Both the position numbers and the translations under genes were made by a program. 6,437 nt of DNA. Source: an uncultured Ruminococcus sp. (GTDB taxonomy: Bacteria; Bacillota; Clostridia; Oscillospirales; Ruminococcaceae). Under the pieces are notes generated by a model that saw only the letters and a list, made by a program, of their open reading frames with translations, searched no databases and was not told the DNA's origin. How positions within the stretch are numbered: the first letter of the stretch is position 1; each line of letters begins with the position of its first letter. The stretch lies in NCBI GenBank assembly GCA_947174625.1, contig CAMWJT010000076.1, forward strand, positions 1 to 6,437, in the 5' to 3' direction. Below are positions 1-5,823 of this stretch, in pieces.

Positions 1-15
1 TTTTAATTTTTAAAG

Positions 16-423
16 TTGGTGATACAGTTGCGGCATTTCAGTATCTGGAAGTCCAGGACAGGTAAATATCTGTTCCCTACGTTAGAGGGACTGCTTTGTC
101 TTGCCTGTGGCGGACTGCTCTGCGCCGGACTGCTTTTGCTTGGTACAATTCCGGCGCTTGTTATGACATGGCTGATGCACGGACTTTGGATATGCAGTGC
201 ATTTTGCGCCGGTCGTCGTGCTGGTCTGCATGGCAGAACCCACGGCATCCGGACAGGATTGATCTGTAGTTTCCTGCTGTGCATGATTCTATGCACTGGC
301 TGTCTGATTCTGGAGCAATTTCCGACGGAATGGCTTTTTACCCGGTGTTTGCTGATGTGTCCGGCAGGCATCACAGGCGGGATTATCGGTGTCAATACAA
401 AACTCCGGAAACCGCCATATTAA
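16..423 (+). CDS. Small four-helix membrane protein, TIGR04086-like
   Basis: The product is a hydrophobic protein of about 135 residues with four likely membrane spans, near residues 21-42, 43-65, 79-99 and 105-126. A short Arg/His-rich loop (residues 67-79) separates spans 2 and 3, and a basic tail follows span 4. The closing GGIIGVN motif (121-127), the size and the four-span layout resemble the TIGR04086 family of uncharacterised clostridial membrane proteins, which I recall being found near SCIFF loci. The scfA-scfB pair starting 1.3 kb downstream fits that context. It is unusually rich in Cys for a membrane protein (nine). No molecular function is known. The start is uncertain: an in-frame stop lies at 4-6, no ATG follows until deep in the protein, and TTG at 16, GTG at 19 or TTG at 28 are possible. 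No clear Shine-Dalgarno site is visible before them, and the window edge hides the upstream context. Confidence 0.65.
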   Translation: MVIQLRHFSIWKSRTGKYLFPTLEGLLCLACGGLLCAGLLLLGTIPALVMTWLMHGLWICSAFCAGRRAGLHGRTHGIRTGLICSFLLCMILCTGCLILEQFPTEWLFTRCLLMCPAGITGGIIGVNTKLRKPPY

Positions 424-477
424 AAAACAGAAAATTCATGAAAAAACAAATGCCCTTTCAAGAGAGGAACTTTAGAT

Positions 478-1668
478 TTGAAAAAAATATGTAAACAATT
501 CAGATTCATGATATGGATTGCGTGGAGCATTTCTGTCCTGCTGACAGGGTGCGAATTCCAGGAAACTGAAAATCTGGAAACAGAACCGGAAATCCACATT
601 GCAACAATTCCGACAGGACAAAAAAAGAATACAGAAATAAAAATTTCAGAAATTTCTGTGCAAAATCCTGATCTTGATTTAAATCCTGATTCTGATTCAG
701 ATCCTGATCCTGATCCGGAAGAAGCATCTGAATCTGAGTCAGACTCTGAAACAGAATCCGAAACAGAACCAGAAGTCATTCCCTATTCGGATTATGATTT
801 TGAAAAAGCAATTTTTGCCGCTCTCCTGGACGGGCTTTGTTATCATACGCAAATGCCGTCTTTCGTGATGGCTGACACCGACAGGGATCACTATGCGGAA
901 TTCATGATCTCCATTCCCATTTCAGAAACGTCCAGTCAGAATGTTGTCCTGGAAAGTCCTGTCTCTTCGGGAATTTATTACTATGATGCTACCGGAATCC
1001 AGAATGATTTTTTTGTCATTGATCCGGAACAGAATCAGGTATTTCTGAATGAAAATACCCGTTCCGGAGAAAATCCGGATGCGATTATCTCACGGGAATA
1101 TTTTAAATGGTCTGGCAATCAATGGGAAACAATTTCGCTGTTATACGGCAATCACTGCTATTGGAACAATGCCAATGTCGGTACAGACGAATTTTATGCC
1201 AATGCAGAAAAATTAATGGTACTCTTCAATTCGGAAGATGTATTTAATATCTATCTGGACAATACAGAATTAAAAGAAGTCACGAATGCGTTCTATGACT
1301 ATCTTTCCCGGTATTATCAGCCGTCAAAACCCATTACAGCGGATATTAACGGCGACGGTATGTCAGAACAGATCATTTCTGTGCAGAATCTGTCGAAAAA
1401 CTGGGTGTCCAATGTGCATAATCTCTATGACACCGACGGTGTTCTGGATCTGACCGGACTCGATGCCATGCACACCACCTGCTTTGTATTGGATTATATC
1501 GGCGAAACTGTCCGCATCCGGTCGGAAAATTTCGACAGACGCTATACGTTCTCGCAATCCGGCGGTATGCTCTTTGCGAAGGATGATACCAATGCCATGC
1601 AGACAATTCAATATACGGATCATCCGGACGGACTGGGAGAACATTTCATGTCTGTAATGTGGGGATAA
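478..1668 (+). CDS. Putative lipoprotein with Asp/Glu/Ser-rich stalk
   Basis: This 396-residue protein has a basic N-terminus, a hydrophobic stretch and a lipobox, LLTGC, with Cys25 as the expected lipidated residue, so it should be tethered to the outer face of the membrane. Residues 65-99 form a low-complexity acidic stalk, first Asp-Pro and Asp-Ser repeats and then Ser-Glu and Glu-Thr repeats. The rest is probably a globular domain. It contains two similar acidic loops, one near residues 133-141 (DTDRDHYAE) and one near 289-297 (DINGDGMSE). These resemble EF-hand-like or FG-GAP/VCBS-type calcium loops followed by a beta strand. I do not recognise the family and assign no function. The start is TTG at 478, chosen because AGAGAGGA lies 9 bases upstream and the reading gives a proper signal peptide. 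The gene follows the membrane-protein gene by 54 bp with no terminator between them, so co-transcription is likely. Confidence 0.85.
   Translation: MKKICKQFRFMIWIAWSISVLLTGCEFQETENLETEPEIHIATIPTGQKKNTEIKISEISVQNPDLDLNPDSDSDPDPDPEEASESESDSETESETEPEVIPYSDYDFEKAIFAALLDGLCYHTQMPSFVMADTDRDHYAEFMISIPISETSSQNVVLESPVSSGIYYYDATGIQNDFFVIDPEQNQVFLNENTRSGENPDAIISREYFKWSGNQWETISLLYGNHCYWNNANVGTDEFYANAEKLMVLFNSEDVFNIYLDNTELKEVTNAFYDYLSRYYQPSKPITADINGDGMSEQIISVQNLSKNWVSNVHNLYDTDGVLDLTGLDAMHTTCFVLDYIGETVRIRSENFDRRYTFSQSGGMLFAKDDTNAMQTIQYTDHPDGLGEHFMSVMWG
670..774 (+). repeat. Low-complexity coding repeat (acidic stalk)
   Basis: Degenerate GAT-CCT, TCT-GAT and then TCT-GAA, ACA-GAA hexamers encode the acidic stalk of the lipoprotein. 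The repeat stays in frame throughout and changes from an Asp-Pro/Asp-Ser half to a Ser-Glu/Thr-Glu half. Such tracts can expand or contract by slippage, so the stalk length may vary between strains. Confidence 0.8.
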
Positions 1669-1699
1669 CGATCAGAGATAAATTTTTCTGAAAATCCTC

Positions 1700-1728
1700 T
1701 TGCATTCTATGACGGAATATGCTATAAT
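1700..1728 (+). promoter_or_regulatory. Sigma-A-type extended -10 promoter of scfA
   Basis: TTGCAT (1700-1705) and a perfect TATAAT (1723-1728) are separated by 17 bases. A TG dinucleotide one base before the -10 box (TGCTATAAT) makes it an extended -10 promoter. The expected transcription start is near 1735. It lies in the 107 bp gap after the lipoprotein gene, so scfA can be transcribed independently, although no terminator blocks read-through from upstream. Confidence 0.85.
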
Positions 1729-1736
1729 AAGAAAAA

Positions 1737-1754
1737 CGGGTTTTATAATACCCG
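1737..1754 (+). promoter_or_regulatory. 5'-terminal stem-loop in scfA leader
   Basis: CGGGT (1737-1741) pairs with ACCCG (1750-1754) around an AT-rich 8-base loop. With the transcription start predicted near 1735, the hairpin would sit within the first few nucleotides of the mRNA. Known 5'-terminal stem-loops protect transcripts from 5'-end-dependent decay; that role here is inferred. Confidence 0.5.
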
Positions 1755-1775
1755 ACAGAAACGGAGGGAATTTTT

Positions 1776-1922
1776 ATGAAGCATGTTGTAACACTCAATC
1801 AGGCAAATCTGGTAGAAAGTGCAAAGAAAGGCGGCTGCGGCAAATGCCAGGCATCTTGTCAGTCTGCTTGCAAGACATCCTGCACCGTTGCCAATCAGAA
1901 ATGCGAAAAAGAAGAAAAGTAA
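1776..1922 (+). CDS. scfA: SCIFF six-cysteine ranthipeptide precursor
   Basis: This 48-residue peptide is the precursor of the SCIFF (six cysteines in forty-five residues) ranthipeptide. It has a leader of about 20 residues (MKHVVTLNQANL...) and a core with Cys at 21, 24, 28, 32, 36 and 43. The central segment SCQSACKTSCTVANQ matches the highly conserved SCIFF core. In characterised homologues the radical SAM partner joins a Cys to a Thr; Cys32 and Thr37, reported for the thermophile peptide as I recall, occupy the same positions here. The ATG at 1776 is preceded by GGAGGG at 1763-1768 with a 7-base gap, a strong ribosome site. The partner maturase gene begins 101 bp downstream, past a hairpin. 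SCIFF peptides are nearly universal in Clostridia, and work in some clostridia has linked ranthipeptides to cell-density signalling, but the role in this organism is unknown. The short reading frame makes the gene easy to miss. Confidence 0.95.
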   Translation: MKHVVTLNQANLVESAKKGGCGKCQASCQSACKTSCTVANQKCEKEEK

Positions 1923-1945
1923 TTTTAAAATTTTTCTCAGGAAAA

Positions 1946-1973
1946 ATGCCCTGTACCCATACAGGGCATATTT
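1946..1973 (+). terminator. Intercistronic hairpin, likely leaky terminator
   Basis: A 10 bp perfect stem, ATGCCCTGTA (1946-1955) against TACAGGGCAT (1960-1969), closes a CCCA tetraloop. An A-run precedes it and only a short, interrupted T-run (ATTTCTT) follows. It begins 24 bp after the scfA stop and 55 bp before scfB. The strong stem with a weak U-tract suggests partial termination, and it would also protect the 3' end of a short scfA transcript. Either effect would give more peptide precursor than enzyme. Confidence 0.7.
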
Positions 1974-2023
1974 CTTGTAATAAATTTAGAAAATCTAAAA
2001 AATTAGAAAGGTGAATTCTGGTT

Positions 2024-3469
2024 ATGAATCTCAATGAAAATTTTAATCCATCTATTCATAAATATCAGCTTGGCGGTCTGAATCTTGTGCTTGATGTCAA
2101 CAGCGGCGGTGTGCATGTCCTGGATCAGATGACATATGATCTGCTGGACTTCGTTCAACCGCCGTTCCCGGAAACTTGTCCGGACGAAATTTTACATGCC
2201 ATGCAGTCCAAAAATCCGGAGTATCAACAATCCGACATTGCAGAATGTTATCAGGAAATCCAGGAATTACATGCCAAAAAAATTTTGTTCTCTCAGGACG
2301 AATATGAAAAATTTGCAAAATTTGCGACGTCCTCCCCTGTCAAAGCCATGTGTCTGCATATCTCTCATGACTGTAATCTCCGCTGTCAGTACTGTTTTGC
2401 ATCTACTGGCGATTTCGGCACGGGCAGAAAGTTGATGTCCGTGGAGACTGGCAAGAAAGCCATTGACTTCCTGCTTGAAAAATCCGCTGACCGTCAGCAA
2501 CTGGAACTGGATTTCTTCGGCGGTGAACCGCTGATGAATTTTGATGCCGTCAAAGAAGTGGTTCTCTATGCAAGAGAACGTGAAAAAGAAACCGGCAAAC
2601 ATTTCCGGTTCACAATTACCACAAACGGCATGCTCCTGAATGATGAAAATACAGACTTTATTAACCGGGAAATGTCGAATGTTGTCTTATCTATTGACGG
2701 CAGAAAGGAAATTCATGACCGGATGCGTCCCACACCGAACGGCAAGGGCAGTTATGACGTGATTCTCCCGAAATTTCGGAAACTTGTGGCACAGCGTGAC
2801 AAAAATCTGGATTACTACGTCCGGGGAACGTTTACAAAATATAACCTGGATTTCTCGGATGATGTGTTCAGCCTGTATGATGCCGGATTTGATCAGATTT
2901 CTGTAGAACCGGTGGTCAGTGACAGCAAATATCCCTATGCACTCACCGAAGAAGATCTCCCTGCTGTATCCGCAGAATATGAAAAACTCGCACAACGTCT
3001 GATCGCACAGGACAGAGCCGGAAAGCATTTTAATTTCTTCCATTTTATGATTGATCTCAACGCAGGTCCTTGTGCGATCAAGAGATTGAAGGGCTGTGGC
3101 TGTGGCAATGAATATGTTGCCATTTCTCCGGAAGGTGATATTTATCCGTGTCACCAGTTTGTCGGGATGGAAAATTTTAAAATGGGCAATCTGGACGACC
3201 AGACTTTTGATCTGGAAATGAAAGAAAAATTTGCGCAGTCGCATATCTATAACAAATCGAAATGCCGGGACTGCTGGGCAAGATTTTATTGCAGTGGCGG
3301 ATGCAATGCAAACAATTACCAGTATCAAGGGGACATTCTGGAAGCGCACACGCTCTCTTGTGAACTGGAAAAGAAACGTCTGGAATGTGCGATTATGATC
3401 CAGGCAGTAAAGCTTCTGGAGAACAGGGCAGATACGGACATAGATCTGAAATCGTACAAGCATTGTTAA
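2024..3469 (+). CDS. scfB: Radical SAM/SPASM SCIFF peptide maturase
   Basis: This 481-residue cytoplasmic enzyme should use S-adenosylmethionine and iron-sulfur clusters to form the Cys-to-Thr thioether in ScfA. Residues about 10-95 look like the N-terminal PqqD-like RiPP recognition domain that holds the leader. The radical SAM cluster motif is C117-NLR-C121-QY-C124, with the SAM-binding GGEP at 166-169. The C-terminal SPASM domain is complete: C360, then G371-x4-C376, then C414-x2-C417-x5-C423-x3-C427, and finally C446, which fits the consensus for two auxiliary 4Fe-4S clusters. C350 and C358 lie just before it and could also act as ligands. Length and motif order match characterised SCIFF maturases such as CteB and Tte1186. 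ATG 2024 has AAGGTG (2008-2013) 10 bases upstream, a weaker site than that of scfA. The chain ends in Cys481. No frameshift or missing motif is seen. Confidence 0.95.
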   Translation: MNLNENFNPSIHKYQLGGLNLVLDVNSGGVHVLDQMTYDLLDFVQPPFPETCPDEILHAMQSKNPEYQQSDIAECYQEIQELHAKKILFSQDEYEKFAKFATSSPVKAMCLHISHDCNLRCQYCFASTGDFGTGRKLMSVETGKKAIDFLLEKSADRQQLELDFFGGEPLMNFDAVKEVVLYAREREKETGKHFRFTITTNGMLLNDENTDFINREMSNVVLSIDGRKEIHDRMRPTPNGKGSYDVILPKFRKLVAQRDKNLDYYVRGTFTKYNLDFSDDVFSLYDAGFDQISVEPVVSDSKYPYALTEEDLPAVSAEYEKLAQRLIAQDRAGKHFNFFHFMIDLNAGPCAIKRLKGCGCGNEYVAISPEGDIYPCHQFVGMENFKMGNLDDQTFDLEMKEKFAQSHIYNKSKCRDCWARFYCSGGCNANNYQYQGDILEAHTLSCELEKKRLECAIMIQAVKLLENRADTDIDLKSYKHC

Positions 3470-3490
3470 TTTTATGATAATTCATCTCAT

Positions 3491-3521
3491 GAATCCTCTG
3501 TCTGTTCTGGCAGGGGATTTT
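3491..3521 (+). terminator. Rho-independent terminator after scfB
   Basis: AATCCTCTGTC (3492-3502) pairs with GGCAGGGGATT (3509-3519), an 11 bp stem with two G-U pairs and a 6-base loop, and runs into TTTT (3518-3521). Outer arms ATTCAT (3480-3485) and ATGAAT (3522-3527) could extend it. It separates the SCIFF unit from the protease unit. Confidence 0.75.
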
Positions 3522-3530
3522 ATGAATTAA

Positions 3531-3565
3531 TTTACAAAAAAATTTACAAAAAATTTACAAAAAAA
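3531..3565 (+). repeat. Three phased TTTACA/A-tract direct repeats
   Basis: Three consecutive copies of TTTACA followed by an A-run occupy 3531-3542, 3543-3553 and 3554-3565, with periods of 12 and 11 bp. A-tracts repeated at about one helical turn bend DNA, and an AT-rich array ending just before a -35 region can act as an UP element for RNA polymerase. Alternatively the repeated TTACAA is a regulator half-site, since it recurs at 3638-3643. Confidence 0.65.
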
Positions 3566-3568
3566 TAA

Positions 3569-3597
3569 TTACTTTCATCTCATCATCATGATACAAT
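3569..3597 (+). promoter_or_regulatory. Extended -10 promoter for the dockerin-protease unit
   Basis: TGATACAAT (3589-3597) is an extended -10 element with TACAAT at 3592-3597. The hexamer 17 bases upstream, TTACTT (3569-3574), is a poor -35 box, so activity may depend on the TG extension and the A-tract array just upstream. The transcription start would fall near 3604, giving a leader of about 56 bases. Confidence 0.55.
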
Positions 3598-3629
3598 GAT
3601 AGTAACAACAATGAGAGTGACACAAAAAA

Positions 3630-3643
3630 TTGTAAAATTACAA
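3630..3643 (+). promoter_or_regulatory. Inverted repeat in leader, possible operator
   Basis: TTGTAA and TTACAA flank a 2-base AA centre, a perfect 6+6 inverted repeat. It sits between the predicted transcription start and the ribosome site (GGGAG, 3646-3650). The TTACAA arm also occurs in each of the three A-tract repeats upstream. It may be a repressor site, or a coincidence in AT-rich DNA. I match it to no named regulator. Confidence 0.4.
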
Positions 3644-3659
3644 AAGGGAGTTGATTACG

Positions 3660-4937
3660 TTGAAGCTCAAAAACAAATTAAAAACCGTTGTTTCGACAGC
3701 TATTGCAATGAGTATCGGAACAACCATGTTACCGCTTTCTGTATCTGCTGAACTGTCTGAACCGGCTGAACCTAACGCATCTGTAAAGTATTATGATTCT
3801 CGTGACATCAATCGTGACGGCAAAATTGAGATTACAGACGTTGTACTTTTCAACAGATGTATGGTAGGCGCTGAATATATTTCAGATTTCAAACAACTGG
3901 ACGCAGATACAAACGGCATTATCAATTTTGCTGATGCACAATGTATCATGGCTAAATTGGTTGGTTCGTCTTACAGCTGTTCTGTGGATGGTCTTTGGTC
4001 TTATACCAGTCAGGTTGTATCTGACACACCATCTCCCATATTTAATACAAAAAGTGCTAAATATGTAAAGTATAATTATAAAGCTCAAAAAATATCTGGT
4101 GAGTATACTCTATCCATGCCAAAAGAATACAATGCAGAAAATGCAATTAGCACTTATGGTGTTATTGGCGATGATGATCGTGAATATATGAAAAATCAAT
4201 CTGAATTTTCTGGTATTATTGGGGTTGAATTAGGGATTAAAAAATCTTCAAATGAGAATAGTAGATGGTATTCAGCTGGGACTGGATTCATTGTGGGAGA
4301 TCATCAAATCGCTACAGCAGCTCATTGTGTTTATGGGACGTACGACGAAAGTGATGATGAATATCATTTTTATAGCTATGTTGACTCAAGTAAGAACAGA
4401 CTTTTCTTGTATGACGAAAATGGCAATAAAACAGGGGAAATGTTAACTCCTGTAGAAGTTCATATTCCTTCAGATTACATTGAAAAATCTCAAATTGGTG
4501 AGGAAGTAATATATTATGATTATGCCTTAATTACTGTTGAAGAAGATTTAAGTAAGTATACACACTTTAACATGGGACTTGTAAAAGAACCATATTCTTC
4601 TACTTTTTTAAATGCGAATATCTATGTATCTGGTCTCCCAGACATAGTAAATTCAACCAAAAATGAAAACAATAAGATAGCAAAAGGTTGCGGTAAAATG
4701 TATACTGGATCAAAGGTTCACCCTAATGAAATTTTATACTATACCACAGATACATCAGATGGTGATAGCGGTGCGCCAGTTTATACTACTACGAAGTATA
4801 AAGTTGGTAATACTGAATACTATGATTATACGGCAATTGGAATCGTGAGTGGTACAGTGGGTATATACAATTATGGTGTTAGAGTGATTCCTCTCATACA
4901 ACGTTTTTATAATAGCAATCCGAATTTTTCTTATTAA
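3660..4937 (+). CDS. Secreted V8-like serine protease with N-terminal dockerin
   Basis: This exported trypsin-fold endopeptidase should attach non-covalently to a cohesin. Residues 1-30 are a signal peptide ending in SVSA. Residues 48-103 form a type I-like dockerin with two calcium loops: D49, N51, D53, E57, D60, and D81, D83, N85, N89, D92. Residues 110-185 form a linker or propeptide. The protease domain (about 186-425) shows the triad His222 in TAAHC, Asp287 in YYDYALI and Ser370 in DGDSGAP, most like the S1B glutamyl-endopeptidase group; cleavage after Glu is inferred only from this resemblance. The TTG at 3660 is preferred to the TTG at 3651, because GGGAG (3646-3650) would touch the earlier codon but sits 9 bases before the later one. 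Dockerins are more often C-terminal. The protease part is strongly AT-rich (hand counts of 28% and 23% GC in two 60-base blocks), unlike its neighbours, which suggests a transferred domain. The next gene follows after 19 bp. Confidence 0.9.
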   Translation: MKLKNKLKTVVSTAIAMSIGTTMLPLSVSAELSEPAEPNASVKYYDSRDINRDGKIEITDVVLFNRCMVGAEYISDFKQLDADTNGIINFADAQCIMAKLVGSSYSCSVDGLWSYTSQVVSDTPSPIFNTKSAKYVKYNYKAQKISGEYTLSMPKEYNAENAISTYGVIGDDDREYMKNQSEFSGIIGVELGIKKSSNENSRWYSAGTGFIVGDHQIATAAHCVYGTYDESDDEYHFYSYVDSSKNRLFLYDENGNKTGEMLTPVEVHIPSDYIEKSQIGEEVIYYDYALITVEEDLSKYTHFNMGLVKEPYSSTFLNANIYVSGLPDIVNSTKNENNKIAKGCGKMYTGSKVHPNEILYYTTDTSDGDSGAPVYTTTKYKVGNTEYYDYTAIGIVSGTVGIYNYGVRVIPLIQRFYNSNPNFSY

Positions 4938-4956
4938 AGTAAGGAGTGATTATTTT

Positions 4957-5805
4957 ATGAGAAAAAAATTGTTGGCACTCCTCACAAGTGCAGTCTGTTG
5001 CTCTGTCTGTGTCGGAAATTTGCCTGTTTCGGCAAAGAAAACTGAAGGCTTGGAAGAACTTTATCAAAAGGACTATTACATTGTTACTTTCACAAACACA
5101 AATCCCGAAAATGATTCTTACTATGTGCGTTGTAATTCCAAAGCAATGTATGGCAGACAATGGCATACCTATCTTGATTCAGATTCTGTTGCAATTACTG
5201 GCGAAAAAATATCCGGTTTTTCCTATGGTGATATTCTCCTGGTGGATGCTTTTACTGTAATTCAGGAATCCTATCCGCCAACATACATTACCTATGCTGA
5301 TAGTGCTGAATATATTGGTAATTGCCGGGATATTCTTGAAACTAAAGAGCTAACCCTGACAAGCAAGGAAATCACGTATTCCAGGGCTTATTGGGAAGAA
5401 GAGGGAACTTTTGATTCCATTGAGCATATCAAATTCAATTTCACGGACGAAGACGGCGAAGAGTATTATTATATCTGCTATTATTACAACGGCGATCCGG
5501 AAGTTGACGTGAATATCTGCAATATCGGCGACAAGATCCTTGCGTCTGTCTATAAAGATGTTGTGATTCTTCCCCTGGAAGTCTATCCCGACACGACCGA
5601 TCCCCTCCCCGGAGACGTTGACGGAAACGGTATTGTTGATATTACGGATGTCATCCGGATGAATCGGGTTTACGTTGGATGTCAGAAGTTCACTCCCGAA
5701 CAGATCAAAGCCGGAGATGTCGACCATGACGGCAAGATTAGTCTCAGTGACTCCATGCAGGTACTCCGCTACCTTGTGGGATTGGTGGAGACTTTAGGAG
5801 TATAA
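4957..5805 (+). CDS. Secreted dockerin protein with uncharacterised module
   Basis: This 282-residue exported protein has a signal peptide (residues 1-26, ending PVSA) with three Cys in its core, an uncharacterised module (about 28-210) and a C-terminal dockerin (218-279). Both dockerin calcium loops are complete: D220, D222, N224, D228, D231, and D254, D256, D258, S262, D265. The module has the pattern GEK...YGDILLVD...ESYPPTY, which faintly recalls the OB-fold-like secreted DUF3221/YobA type ending in a SYP motif. A second segment (152-208) is rich in Tyr and contains GDKILASVY. There is no catalytic signature, so it may bind, inhibit or serve structurally, docked on a scaffold. ATG 4957 has AAGGAG (4941-4946) 10 bases upstream, and the gene lies 19 bp after the protease stop, so the two are probably one operon. 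A close paralogue follows 18 bp downstream. Confidence 0.88.
   Translation: MRKKLLALLTSAVCCSVCVGNLPVSAKKTEGLEELYQKDYYIVTFTNTNPENDSYYVRCNSKAMYGRQWHTYLDSDSVAITGEKISGFSYGDILLVDAFTVIQESYPPTYITYADSAEYIGNCRDILETKELTLTSKEITYSRAYWEEEGTFDSIEHIKFNFTDEDGEEYYYICYYYNGDPEVDVNICNIGDKILASVYKDVVILPLEVYPDTTDPLPGDVDGNGIVDITDVIRMNRVYVGCQKFTPEQIKAGDVDHDGKISLSDSMQVLRYLVGLVETLGV
5406..5558 (+). repeat. Near-identical coding repeat, copy 1
   Basis: This 153 bp segment matches 6285-6437 at 145 positions by hand count. The last 55 or so bases are identical. Seven of the eight differences fall outside that block as mainly third-position changes. The match stops only because the window ends, so the true repeat is longer. 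Confidence 0.9.
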
Positions 5806-5823
5806 AAAGAAAGGATGATTTCA

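Noticed and set aside
420..779. Minus-strand frame with Ser/Asp/Gly repeats
   Set aside because: It is the antisense reading of the lipoprotein's repetitive stalk, and the real gene has a lipobox and a ribosome site.
1672..1691. TCAGA/TCTGA hairpin after the lipoprotein gene
   Set aside because: It has only 5 bp of stem with a 10-base AT-rich loop and no T-run after the stem, so it is not a credible terminator.
1744..1749. Second TATAAT upstream of scfA
   Set aside because: It lies in the leader stem-loop and has neither a TG extension nor a -35 match 17 bases upstream. The promoter at 1700-1728 is far better.
1700..2014. A 104-codon + strand frame across the scfA region
   Set aside because: It runs in a different register over the promoter, scfA and the hairpin. 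It lacks a ribosome site and family features, while the SCIFF frame is unmistakable.
2687..3463. A 258-codon minus-strand open frame inside scfB
   Set aside because: It is antisense to a fully conserved radical SAM/SPASM gene and has no recognisable domain. It is a by-product of codon use on the coding strand.
3531..3565. CRISPR-like array
   Set aside because: The units are directly adjacent, 11-12 bp long and AT-only apart from one C, with no spacers. They fit phased A-tracts instead.
3651..3659. Earlier TTG start for the protease gene
   Set aside because: It directly abuts the GGGAG ribosome site with no spacing. The TTG at 3660 has normal spacing and still gives a full signal peptide.
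1776..4937. The dockerin protease as the processing or leader peptidase of the SCIFF peptide
   Set aside because: The protease has a signal peptide and dockerin, so it acts outside the cell, and a terminator plus a new promoter separate the units. Nothing in the sequence links them beyond proximity.
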